From assembly GCA_963665735.1 (NCBI GenBank), contig OY762444.1, positions 2,976,001 through 3,040,000 on the forward strand: a DNA stretch of 64,000 nt, written 5' to 3'. The position numbers and the translations under genes are program-made. Positions 41,660-49,903 of this stretch are shown here, one piece after another. The notes under the pieces are model-generated. The model made no database searches, was not told the origin of the DNA, and was given only the letters and a program-made list of their open reading frames with translations. The stretch is from CATOSK01 sp963665735 (GTDB taxonomy: Bacteria > Chloroflexota > Dehalococcoidia > Lucifugimonadales > UBA3495). Every line of letters begins with the position of its first letter. The first letter of the stretch is position 1.

Positions 41660-42284
41660 GGGGGGCGGGAATGGGTTGGGGTTGACCTCCTCCCTAACCC
41701 TCCCCCTCCCCCTCGTTGGGGGATGGGATTTGTCACACACCTCTAAAATTCTTCGGGTAAGGCGACTCCGGCGGCTATGCTCAGGGCAGGGTTGGCGATG
41801 GCAAGGATTTCTGGATTCCGGCCTTCGCCGGAATGACGGGTTGGGGGACGGAGTAACGGGTTGGGGGGCGGGAATGGGTTGGGGTTGACCCCTTCCCTAA
41901 CCCTCCCCCTCCCCCTCGTAGGGGGAGGGGATTTGTCACACACCTCTAAAATTATTCGGGCAAGGCGACTCCGGCTGTTATGCTCAGGACAGGGTTGGCT
42001 AGGGCAAGGATTTCTGGATTCCGGCCTTCGCCGGAATGACGGGTTGGGGGACGGAATGACGGGTTGGGGGACGGAATGACGGGTTGGGGGACGGAATGAC
42101 GGGTTGGCGGCGGGAATGCTTTGGGGTTCACCCCCTCCCTAACCCTCCCCCTCCCCCTCGTAGGGGGAGGGGATTTGTCACACACCTCTAAAATTCTGTG
42201 GGCAAGGCGACTCCGGCGGTTATGCTCAGGACAGGGTTGGCTAGGGCAAGGATTTCTTGATTCCGGCTTGCGCCGGAATGACGG
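41660..42284. repeat. Minisatellite array upstream of the broken transporter gene
   Basis: The landmark GGCGACTCCGG recurs at 41761, 41964 and 42206 (periods 203 and 242). Units contain GGTTGGGGGACGGAATGACG, an ATTCCGGC-type palindrome, a doubled C-rich/G-rich block and TTTGTCACACACCTCTAAAAT. The longer period reflects an internal expansion of an 18-base unit (GGAATGACGGGTTGGGGG; about 42045-42110). The same unit family reappears at 43750-44560. Confidence 0.9.
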
Positions 42285-43578
42285 TGTTCTGGATTGACTA
42301 CTTCGGCGACGAAGAGACCAGCGGCCACCACAATTCCAATGACTTCAGCTTCCACGGGGTCATCGGCGGGGAAGTGGTGGACGACTACACCCTGGACGTG
42401 GTATGCAAGGAAGCTTGCCCGATTCTGCCCCGCACCACTATCTTCACCAAGTTCCAGGATGTGGGTTGGTTTGAGCAGGCTTCGGAAGAGGAAATCGAGC
42501 GGTTTACCGTCGGCCTCGGCCCCTACCGCATCGTCGAGTGGCGGGACGGTCAGGAAGTAGAGCTGGAAGCCTACGAAGACTACAACCCCAACCCCAACAC
42601 CGTTTACTCCCGCGCCCCGGCCATCAAGACGGTAAAACAGCAGTGGCGTAACGAGCCGCTGGTGCGGGCTTCGGCCCTGGCCGCCGGCGAGGCCGATTGG
42701 GCCGAAATCGCCCTGGAAGACCGGGATCGGGTGCCTCAGTGGAAGTCCGGCACCAACAACGAAGTCTATATCTACGCCATTGACACCGTTCACCACCCGG
42801 AACTGAGCAAGAAGGATGTCCGGAAGGCGCTGGCCTACGCCATTGACTGCCCGACGTTGATGGAAGAGATTTTCGACGGGCTGCTGTCCTGCCACACCAA
42901 CCTGGCGCAAACCGGGACGGTGGGAATAACGGCGGACAACACCAAGCCCTACCCCTACGACCCGGCCCAGGCCAGGGAACTGCTGGCCGCGGCCAACTAC
43001 GACGAAGAAAACGAGATTAAACTCTACATCCGGGCCAACCGGGTTCCCAAGGACGTGGAATACGCCGAGGCGGTAGTCACCTTCTGGCGCGAGGTGGGAA
43101 TCAACGCCGAACTGAACGTCGTCGAATCATCGGTCAGGGCCAAGATTTCCCGTTCCAACTGCGGCCACCAACGTACTCGCGAAGAGTTCGAGGCCGCGCT
43201 GGGGGACGACCTCCACGATAAGTGCGTCACCCTGGGGCCTGGCCCCCCGCAGCACACTTCCATGCACATTGTGGAGTCCGCCACGTCCACCGAGTCGCTG
43301 GACTACTCCCGCCAAGCCAACCTGCGGAACAGCTGCTACAGCGCAGCAGCGGCGTATGCTTCGGCGACTTGCAGGAAGCCATCACGGAGGCTTCAGCCAC
43401 CCCCACCGGCGATTTGCGCCGGCAGCGGATGGAGGCCATAGCTGACCGGGTGCATAACGAACACTACTTCTACCCCAACTTCCAGGTAGTGCAAATCTAC
43501 GGGCTGTCGGAGGGGTTGAACTGGGAACCCCACTACGCCCCGCGCATCCGGGTCAATACCATGTGGTTCAGCGAGTAG
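42285..43578 (+). pseudogene. Broken paralogue of the substrate-binding lipoprotein
   Basis: Homology to the 39825-41573 protein starts at its residue 164 (WIDYFGDEE here against YGIDYSADP) directly at the edge of the repeat array. The signal peptide, lipobox and first 163 residues are therefore missing. The frame then runs well (VVCKEACPILPRTTIFTKFQ; VRKALAYAIDCPTLMEE) until 43340-43352. There, a two-base insertion in a GC-repeat run (CAGCGCAGCAGCGGCG) shifts the frame. The C-terminal part continues in the next frame (FGDLQEAITEASATPTGDL...) and stops at 43578 with the family ending WEPHYAPRIRVNTMWFSE. Both lesions make a functional product unlikely. Confidence 0.85.
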
Positions 43579-43607
43579 CGCCGAACCACGCGACGGCAGA
43601 CCTGGCG

Positions 43608-43637
43608 ACGCCCCGGGAAGTTTCCCGGGGCGTTTTG
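43608..43637 (+). terminator. Rho-independent terminator after the broken transporter gene
   Basis: ACGCCCCGGGAA (43608-43619) pairs with TTCCCGGGGCGT (43622-43633), followed by TTTG. It has been kept although the gene it serves is decayed. Confidence 0.7.
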
Positions 43638-43659
43638 TTGTTGGGACCGGCCACAGGGT

Positions 43660-44560
43660 CATTCCAGCCTACGCCGGAATCCAAAACACCCAAGCACACA
43701 ACAGCGTCCATAAGGGCAAGGAATCCTGGATTCCGGCTTTCGCCGGAATGACGGGTTGGGGGCGGGAATGCGTTGGGGTTACCCCCATCCCTAACCCTCC
43801 CCCTACTAGGGGAGGGGATTTGTCACACACCTCTAAAATTCTTCGGGCAAGGCGACTCCGGCGGTTATGCTCAGGACAGGGTTGGCAATGGCAAGAATTT
43901 CTGGATTCCGGCCTTCGCCGGAATGACGGGTTGGGGGCGGGAATGCGTTGGGGTTGCCCCCATCCCTAACCCTCCCCCTCCCCCTCGTAGGGGGAGGGGA
44001 TTTGTCACACACCTCTAAAATTCTTCGGGCAAGGCGACTCCGGCGGTTATGCTCAGGACAGGGTTGGCAATGGCAAGAATTTCTGGATTCCGGCCTTCGC
44101 CGGAATGACGGGTTGGGGGCGGGAATGGGTTGGGGTTGACCCAGTCCCTAACCCTCCCCCTCCCCCTCGTAGGGGGAGGGGATTTGTCACACACCTCTAA
44201 AATTATTCGGGCAAGGCGACTCCGGCGGCTATGCTCAGGACAGGGTTGGCTAGGGCAAGGATTTCTGGATTCCGGCCTTCGCCGGAATGACGAGTTGGGG
44301 GACGGAATGACGAGTTGGGGGACGGAATGACGGGTTGGGGGCGGGAATGCGTTGGGGTTGACCCCCTCCCTAACCCTCCCCCTCGTAGGGGGAGGGGATT
44401 TTATCACACACATCTAAAATTATTCGGGCAAGGCGACTCCGGCGGTTATGCTCAGGACAGGGTTGGCTAGGGCAAGGATTTCTGGATTCCGGCCTTCGCC
44501 CGAATGACGGGTTGAGGTGCGGCATGACCGGGTTGGGGCCGGGAATGGGTTGAGGTTCAC
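43660..44560. repeat. Minisatellite array downstream of the broken transporter gene
   Basis: GGCGACTCCGG landmarks at 43851, 44033, 44215 and 44432 give periods of 182, 182 and 217. Units are the same as in the 41660-42284 array, with the GGAATGACGAGTTGGGGG expansion near 44285-44340. Adjacent 182-base copies differ at only a few positions. No gene is seen. Confidence 0.92.
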
Positions 44561-45162
44561 CCCCTCCCTAGCCCTCCCCCGTGGAGGTGGAAGGGACTAC
44601 GAGCGGTTGGTTCAAAGCAGTGAAAGCATGGTATATATCGCTTCCATCCAGACCATGCTCCGCCGACTGGCCCCAGTGGTTAATTTTCAAACGCCCTCTA
44701 AGACGCTTGGCGCGAATTGTAAAACTGGCATTGGCAAAGGAAGCCCCCCATCCTGCGAGCCCACAACCTATCAAGAAAAAGGTTGGCTATGGCGGATACG
44801 GATGCTTTCCTCACAGTTCTTCACATCGTGACCGAGAATCCTTGCCAATGGCAATTTTCGGCCGGCAGTTCCGCCGAAAATCTCCGCCCGACGACGGCGG
44901 ATTCCCGTGGCGGTTGCTGTTGGCCGTCGCAATGGCCTACGGGCGGTGGCGGTTCCGCCGGCGGTCAGTTTTGGCCGGGGGTGGAGATGGATTCCCGCTT
45001 TCGCGGGTATGACGGTTGGGAATTGGGGACAATAGCGTTGTTGGCGACGTGGAGGGACGTCAAGCTATGCCGTTACGGAATAGTTTCTAAGCCGGGTTTG
45101 ATTGTTGACCTGTTTAGTCAAGAATGCCTATACTGGCAAGAGGCAAACGGGCAGGAGGAAGC
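44561..45162. other. Intergenic DNA without a supported gene
   Basis: Several frames are open across this stretch, but none gives a recognisable protein and none has a good ribosome-binding site. It contains a GTGGAGGTGGAAGGG block that ends the repeat array, GCCGGCAGTTCCGCC and GGCGGTTCCGCCGGCGG palindromes (44860-44970), and one ATTCCCGC-type palindrome (44990-45018). It probably also carries the promoter for the DUF59-coiled-coil-Mrp operon, which I cannot place. Confidence 0.5.
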
Positions 45163-45471
45163 ATGGCGCAAGCAATTAGCCAGCAGGATATTTACGAGGC
45201 CCTGAAGACGGTCTATGACCCGGAGATTCCGGTCAACGTGGTGGACTTGGGCCTGATTTACGACGTTCAGGTTGACGACAATAACGACGTTTTCGTGCAG
45301 ATGACGCTGACCTTCCCCGGATGCGGGATGGGGCCGCATATCGCCCAACAAGCGGAGTGGGCGGTGCAGGACGTGGAAGGGGTGGAGGACGTGCAAATCG
45401 AGCTTACCTTCGACCCCCCCTGGAGTCCCGACCTGATAAGCGAAGAGGCCCGCGCCCAGTTGGGCATCTAA
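45163..45471 (+). CDS. DUF59/MIP18-family iron-sulfur assembly protein (SufT/PaaD-like)
   Basis: A 102-residue protein. DIYEALKTVYDPEIPVNVVDLGLIYDV is the family signature (DPE near residue 19) and TLTFPGCGMGPHIAQQ carries the conserved cysteine. MIP18/SufT proteins help mature iron-sulfur proteins. The ATG at 45163 has GGAGGAAGC directly upstream. The next two genes, a coiled-coil membrane protein and an Mrp ATPase, are in the same direction with small gaps, forming an iron-sulfur maturation operon. Confidence 0.88.
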   Translation: MAQAISQQDIYEALKTVYDPEIPVNVVDLGLIYDVQVDDNNDVFVQMTLTFPGCGMGPHIAQQAEWAVQDVEGVEDVQIELTFDPPWSPDLISEEARAQLGI

Positions 45472-45514
45472 CGGAGTTGGCGCGCTCCGAGCCGGTGGAA
45501 CGGGGGAAACGACA

Positions 45515-45997
45515 ATGGACGCTGCTACTCTCCAGGCCATGGCCGCCGTGGGCGGCTTGGTGCTGGCCACGATTACCCTCAATGGGGGCTGGGTATTTTG
45601 GCTGATGCGGGAATTGCGGGCCGAGATTCGGGATATGCGGGCCGAGATTCGGGATATGTGGGCCGAGATTCGGGATATGTGGGCCGAGAACCGGGATATT
45701 CGGATCGAGGTCCGAGATTTCCAGTCCCAGATTCGGGATATACAGACCCAGGTTCGGGGGTTTCAAACCGACGTGCGGGATATGCAAACCGACGTGCGAG
45801 ATATGCAAACCGACGTGCGAGATATGCAGGTCCAAGTCCGGGAATTGCAGTCCCAAGTTCGGGATTTACAGACCGAGGTTCGGGATTTGCGGGACGAGAT
45901 GCGCCGCAACAACGCCGACCTGGTGGCCTTGCTGGAAGGCCATACCCACGGGGATGGGACGCCCCCGGCGTTCCACCGGCTGCCTTCTGCGGATTAG
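45515..45997 (+). CDS. Membrane-anchored heptad-repeat coiled-coil protein
   Basis: A 160-residue protein. Residues of about 8-32 form one membrane segment (VGGLVLATITLNGGWVFWLM); then come about 14 heptads of the form AEIRDMx / TDVRDMQ (residues 33-135) and a short C-terminal tail with Pro and His. The DNA is a 21-base repeat, which keeps several frames open in both directions. It lies between the DUF59 and Mrp genes. Topology suggests a cytoplasmic coiled coil tethered to the membrane, maybe a scaffold for the iron-sulfur machinery. Fast expansion or contraction of the repeats is expected. Confidence 0.72.
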   Translation: MDAATLQAMAAVGGLVLATITLNGGWVFWLMRELRAEIRDMRAEIRDMWAEIRDMWAENRDIRIEVRDFQSQIRDIQTQVRGFQTDVRDMQTDVRDMQTDVRDMQVQVRELQSQVRDLQTEVRDLRDEMRRNNADLVALLEGHTHGDGTPPAFHRLPSAD

Positions 45998-46082
45998 GCC
46001 GGGGCAAGTTGACGGCCAGTTTTCCGGAGTTTATTCCTGACCCGGCGGAAACGGTTTCCGAAAGTCTGTCGCTGGAGGCGGT

Positions 46083-46892
46083 ATGACCTCACGGCAAGAA
46101 CAAGCCCGTTTGGAACAAATCAAGCGCAGTTGGGAGCAACGGCGGCAGATAACCGACCGCCTGGCCGGCGTCACCACCAAGATTGGCGTTTACAGCGGCA
46201 AGGGCGGCGTGGGCAAGACCACGGTGTCGGTGAACCTGGCGGCGACGCTGGCGAAACAGGGCAGTCGGGTGGGCCTGCTGGACGTGGATATTGACTGCCC
46301 CAACGCCAACAAGGTGCTGGGAGTGACGGAGCCACCGGAGTACGTGGACGGGGAAATCCGGCCGGCGGAAAAGTGGGGCGTCAAGCTGGTCTCGATGGCG
46401 TTCTTCCAGGAAAATGAGGAAGAGGCGATTATCTGGCGGGGGCCGATGATTCACAACGCCATCAACCAGTTCCTCCAGTCCACCGCCTGGGGAGACCTGG
46501 ATTACCTGGTGGTTGACCTGCCGCCGGGTACTTCGGATTCTCCGTTGACGGTCATGCAGACGATTCCGATGGACGGGTTCGTGGTGGTCAGCACCCCGCA
46601 GCAGTTGGCCAATGTGGACGCCAAGCGGTGCATCAACATGATTAGAAAGCTCAACCTGAACATCGTGGGTATCGTGGAAAACTATACCGGGGAAGTCTTT
46701 GGCCAGGGCGCGGGAGAGGAATTGGCGCGGGATGTGGACGCCCCGTTCCTGGGCCGGATGGCCCTGCGGCCTTCCTACCGGGACGGTTCGCGCCCGACGG
46801 TACTGCTGGATGATGAGGTTGCGGGGGAGTATGAGACGGTGGCCGGGGCTATGAAAGAGAGTCTGAAGGAATTGGGCCGGGAGGCGGCGTAG
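46083..46892 (+). CDS. Mrp/ApbC/NBP35-family P-loop ATPase
   Basis: A 269-residue iron-sulfur carrier ATPase. An N-terminal helix (ARLEQIKRSWEQRRQI) precedes the deviant Walker A loop GKGGVGKTT (residues 39-47); Walker B-like VVDLPPGTSDSPLT and the STPQQLANVDAKR region follow. Family members usually have CPxC near the C-terminus for a bridging [4Fe-4S] cluster. Here the corresponding segment reads IVENYTGEVFGQGAGEE with no cysteines, so cluster binding by the usual ligands is doubtful. GGAGGCGGT precedes the ATG. Confidence 0.9.
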   Translation: MTSRQEQARLEQIKRSWEQRRQITDRLAGVTTKIGVYSGKGGVGKTTVSVNLAATLAKQGSRVGLLDVDIDCPNANKVLGVTEPPEYVDGEIRPAEKWGVKLVSMAFFQENEEEAIIWRGPMIHNAINQFLQSTAWGDLDYLVVDLPPGTSDSPLTVMQTIPMDGFVVVSTPQQLANVDAKRCINMIRKLNLNIVGIVENYTGEVFGQGAGEELARDVDAPFLGRMALRPSYRDGSRPTVLLDDEVAGEYETVAGAMKESLKELGREAA

Positions 46893-46924
46893 GCGGGCTG
46901 TGCCTGATGGTAGGTGATTGGACT

Positions 46925-47080
46925 CCGTAGGGGCACGGTTTGCCGTGCCCCTACCCTTATCGGAAGCAGAGGTGGGCGCAGACCCGTCATTCCGGCGAAA
47001 GCCGGAATCCAGAAAGGTCAAGGGGTGACCAGAAACCGCAATTGCAAGGAATCCCGGATACCGGCCTGCGCCGGTATGAC
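46925..47080. repeat. Palindrome pair after the Mrp gene
   Basis: GGGGCACGGTTTGCCGTGCCCC (46930-46951) and two ATTCCGGC/TACCGGCC-type palindromes near 46990 and 47060 in opposing orientation. They separate the rightward Mrp operon from the leftward AccD-AccA gene. Confidence 0.75.
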
Positions 47081-47132
47081 GTTCCCCTCCCGTCGGCGCT
47101 TTCCGGCAAGGGGATAGTTTCTTGTTCCGGGG

Positions 47133-48944
47133 TCAGTCGGACAGGGGAATGGGAACGTCGGCGTGGGCGTCCTCCTCCGGTTGGGGCAGGGACGCGGGTC
47201 TGCGGGCCGACAGGTTCATCAACTGTTCGATTTCCCGGGTCATGGCTTCGTGGGAGTGAGAGCTGAGTTCGCCCATCCTGCGGAATTTGCGGTAACGCTC
47301 CCGCAGCAGCTTGGCCGTCGGCTGCCGGGACAGCCGGGCAAATTCCTGCACCAATGCCGTCTTCAAGAGTTGCGCCGCTTCCCTGTAGTCGGCGTGCGCG
47401 CCCTGCTCCGGTTCGGGAACCACGGCGTCAATTATCCCCAGTTCCAGGCAGTCCGGGGCGGTCAGCATCAGGGTTTCGGCGGCCTCCCGGTTCAGGGCCG
47501 GATTCGGATACGGGCCGCCCAGGTTGTGATTGAGAGACACCGGGGAGTAAATGGCGTTTTCCTGCATCAATACCCGGTCGGAAAGTCCCAGGGCCAGCGC
47601 GCCTTCGCTGCCGCCTTCGCCGATAATCACCGATACCACCGGGTTGGGAATGCCGGCCATCAGGGACAGGGTGTTGGCGATGGCGCTGCCGATTCCTTCC
47701 TCTTCCGACTGCAAGCCGGGGTCGGCCCCCTGGGTGTCTATCAAGGTCATCAAGGGCAGTCCGAAACGGTTGGCGACGCCGATGATGCGCTGGGCCTTGC
47801 GCAGTCCGTCGGGGAAGGTATGGCTGCGTTCCCCGTCCGCCGGCGGGGGCCGCTGCTGGCCGATGACGGCGACGGGTTCGCCGGCCAGGTAGCCGACGCC
47901 GGCGATTACAGTCCGGTCGTCGCTCTTGAGGCGGTCGCCGTGCAGTTCAACGAATTGGTCTAAAATGGCCCGGATGTAAGCCGTTGCCGCCGGGCGTTCC
48001 GGGTGCCGCGCGTGGCGGACGGCGGCCCAGGCTTCGGGGTCGCCGGGGGCCGGCAGTTGGGCGCGCAAGAGGTCGCCGGGGCCGTCTTCGGTCTTCTGGC
48101 GGGTCAAGACCCGCAGCAGGGTAGCCAGCCGGTCCCGCAGTTCTTCCCGGTCAACCACGCCGTCCAGCAGCCCGTGGCCCAGGTGAGCCTCGGCGGTGTG
48201 GGCGTCGGTGGGCAAGGGATGTTCCGACACTTCCCGCAGGGCGCGCAGGGGAGACAGGCCGATTAGGGCGCCCGGCTCAGCCAGGATAACGTCGGCCAGG
48301 TTGGCAAAGCTGGCATAAGCCTGGCCGGTGGATGGGTTGGCCAGGACGGCGATGAAGGGAAGGTGCTTTTCCCGCAGGCGGTTGGCGGCGGTGACGGTCT
48401 TGGCCATTTGCATCAGGGACAGGATGCCTTCCTGGAGGCGGGCGCCGCCCCCGGTGACGATGGCGACGACGGGCAGTTCCCGCTTGGTGGCGGTTTCCAG
48501 GGCCAGGGCGACTTTTTCCCCCACCACGCTGCCCATGCTGCCGCCCATGAAACCGAAGTCAAGAACCACCAGGACAACTTCGGTGGACTCTATGCGGCAC
48601 CGGCCAATGACGGCGGCCTCGGTCAAGCCGGTGCGGTTCTGGTCCTGGTTGAGCAGTTCCTGGTACGGGCCGCGGCTGGAGAAGGTCAGGGGCGCGACGG
48701 AGCGGACGAATTTGTGGGACTCTTTGAAACTGCGCCGGTCAGCCAGCAGTTGAATGCGCTGGCGGGCGGAAAGGGTGTAGTGAAAGCGGCAGTAGGGACA
48801 GACCCGATGGGTCAGGTAGGCGTCGGACCGGCTGATTTCCTCTTCGCACAGCAGGCAGCGGTCATGCAGGGCGGAGAGATATACGCCGTCCAGGTCGTCG
48901 TTGCGGCCAAAGAGGTGTACCAGCAGATTGGGCAGGTTTCTCAT
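47133..48944 (-). CDS. Acetyl-CoA carboxylase carboxyltransferase, AccD-AccA fusion
   Basis: A 603-residue single chain. The N-terminal zinc ribbon has Cys30, Cys33, Cys49 and Cys52 (CLLC...CPYC), typical of AccD. The AccD crotonase domain follows (VVAIVTGGGARLQEGILSLMQM), and the second half from about residue 320 is AccA-like (YIRAILDQFVELHGDR; LMTLIDTQGADPGLQSEEEG; IGEGGSEGALALG). It transfers CO2 from carboxybiotin to acetyl-CoA in fatty-acid synthesis. Most bacteria have separate genes, so the fusion is notable. The ATG at 48944 abuts a copy of the dispersed palindrome, whose GGAATGACGG stands where the Shine-Dalgarno should be. Confidence 0.9.
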   Translation of the reverse strand: MRNLPNLLVHLFGRNDDLDGVYLSALHDRCLLCEEEISRSDAYLTHRVCPYCRFHYTLSARQRIQLLADRRSFKESHKFVRSVAPLTFSSRGPYQELLNQDQNRTGLTEAAVIGRCRIESTEVVLVVLDFGFMGGSMGSVVGEKVALALETATKRELPVVAIVTGGGARLQEGILSLMQMAKTVTAANRLREKHLPFIAVLANPSTGQAYASFANLADVILAEPGALIGLSPLRALREVSEHPLPTDAHTAEAHLGHGLLDGVVDREELRDRLATLLRVLTRQKTEDGPGDLLRAQLPAPGDPEAWAAVRHARHPERPAATAYIRAILDQFVELHGDRLKSDDRTVIAGVGYLAGEPVAVIGQQRPPPADGERSHTFPDGLRKAQRIIGVANRFGLPLMTLIDTQGADPGLQSEEEGIGSAIANTLSLMAGIPNPVVSVIIGEGGSEGALALGLSDRVLMQENAIYSPVSLNHNLGGPYPNPALNREAAETLMLTAPDCLELGIIDAVVPEPEQGAHADYREAAQLLKTALVQEFARLSRQPTAKLLRERYRKFRRMGELSSHSHEAMTREIEQLMNLSARRPASLPQPEEDAHADVPIPLSD

Positions 48945-49108
48945 AACCGTCATTCCGGCCTTCGCCGGAATCCAGAAATCCTCGTCGGGCCGCCCGACGG
49001 ATGGGAAAGGCGCCGCGGCCCTGCGGCGGGTTGGTGGCTTACATAATACAACCGGGACTTGGTTTGCGGAAGGGCTGCGCGGTGGCATGGACATTCCTGT
49101 CCGTGGGG

Positions 49109-49138
49109 TTGGGCGGCGAGGCCGGGTGGGGGTATAGT
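49109..49138 (+). promoter_or_regulatory. Promoter of the methyltransferase gene
   Basis: TTGGGC (49109-49114), an 18-base spacer and TATAGT (49133-49138), 31 bases before the TTG start. Confidence 0.45.
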
Positions 49139-49168
49139 AACGCCAAGTTATCCGCGGAGGCCCCAAGG

Positions 49169-49903
49169 TTGCAAAGAATACGCTTGTACCATGAGTTGTC
49201 CTACCTCTGGCCGATTATCAGCCCGCCGGAAGAGTATATCGTCGAGGCGTGGCGGCTGCGGGAGATTATCCAGGAAAAACTGGGGCCCAGCCGATTCCGA
49301 CTGCTGGAACTGGGCGTCGGCGGCGGTCATGTCCTTTCGCATCTGACCGACGACTTCGACGCGGCGGCGGTGGACTTGTCGCCGGAAATGATAGCCTTGT
49401 CGTCGCGGCTCAATCCCGGCGTGCCGCACCACCTGGGGGATATGCGGACGGTGCGGCTGGGCCAGACCTTTGACGCCGTGCTGATTCACGACGCCATTTG
49501 CTATATGCTGACCGAGGATGACCTGGCCGCCGCCTTTGAGACCGCCAGGGCACACTTGAGGCCGGGCGGGGTTTTTGTCGCCGCTCCCGACCATCTGAAA
49601 GAGACCTTTCCCGGGCCGACGGTGACGCACTCGACGGAGGAACGGGAGGGACTGCGGGTAACGTGCATCGAGTATTCGGACGACCCGGACGAAACGGATT
49701 CGCTGGTAGAGTCGGTGTTTTTCTATCTCATCGTGCGGGATGGCCAACTGACGGTGGAGCAAGACCGACATACATTCGGGTTGTTTCCCCGGGAAACGTG
49801 GCTGCGGCTTTTGACGGAAGCGGGGTTCACCGCCGAGGAACGGAATTACCCGCCGTACCAGGGCGGTTACGGCGGCAACGTGCTGGTGGGAACGCTGGTT
49901 TAG
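49169..49903 (+). CDS. Class I SAM-dependent methyltransferase
   Basis: A 244-residue Rossmann-fold methyltransferase. Motif I is LLELGVGGGHVLSHL, motif II AAAVDLSPEM, motif III FDAVLIHDAICYMLTEDDL and a later LRPGGVFVAAPD strand. The acceptor substrate is unknown; the LIHDAICYM region resembles members that methylate small molecules. The TTG at 49169 is preferred since GCGGAGG lies eight bases upstream. It converges with the HTTM gene, their stop codons overlapping by four bases. Confidence 0.85.
   Translation: MQRIRLYHELSYLWPIISPPEEYIVEAWRLREIIQEKLGPSRFRLLELGVGGGHVLSHLTDDFDAAAVDLSPEMIALSSRLNPGVPHHLGDMRTVRLGQTFDAVLIHDAICYMLTEDDLAAAFETARAHLRPGGVFVAAPDHLKETFPGPTVTHSTEEREGLRVTCIEYSDDPDETDSLVESVFFYLIVRDGQLTVEQDRHTFGLFPRETWLRLLTEAGFTAEERNYPPYQGGYGGNVLVGTLV

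Noticed and set aside
43340..43360. Frame change in the second substrate-binding gene read as recoding or a Sec codon
   Set aside because: The frame is lost by a base insertion in a GC-repeat run rather than at a TGA, no SECIS hairpin follows, and the gene has also lost its 5' half. Decay explains both.
45598..46086. Alternative frame over the coiled-coil gene that ends at the Mrp start codon
   Set aside because: The 21-base DNA repeat keeps several frames open by chance. Its text (GRDSGYAGRDSGY...) shows no domain, and the heptad frame starts with a membrane segment and better start signals. The ATGA overlap with Mrp is probably coincidence.
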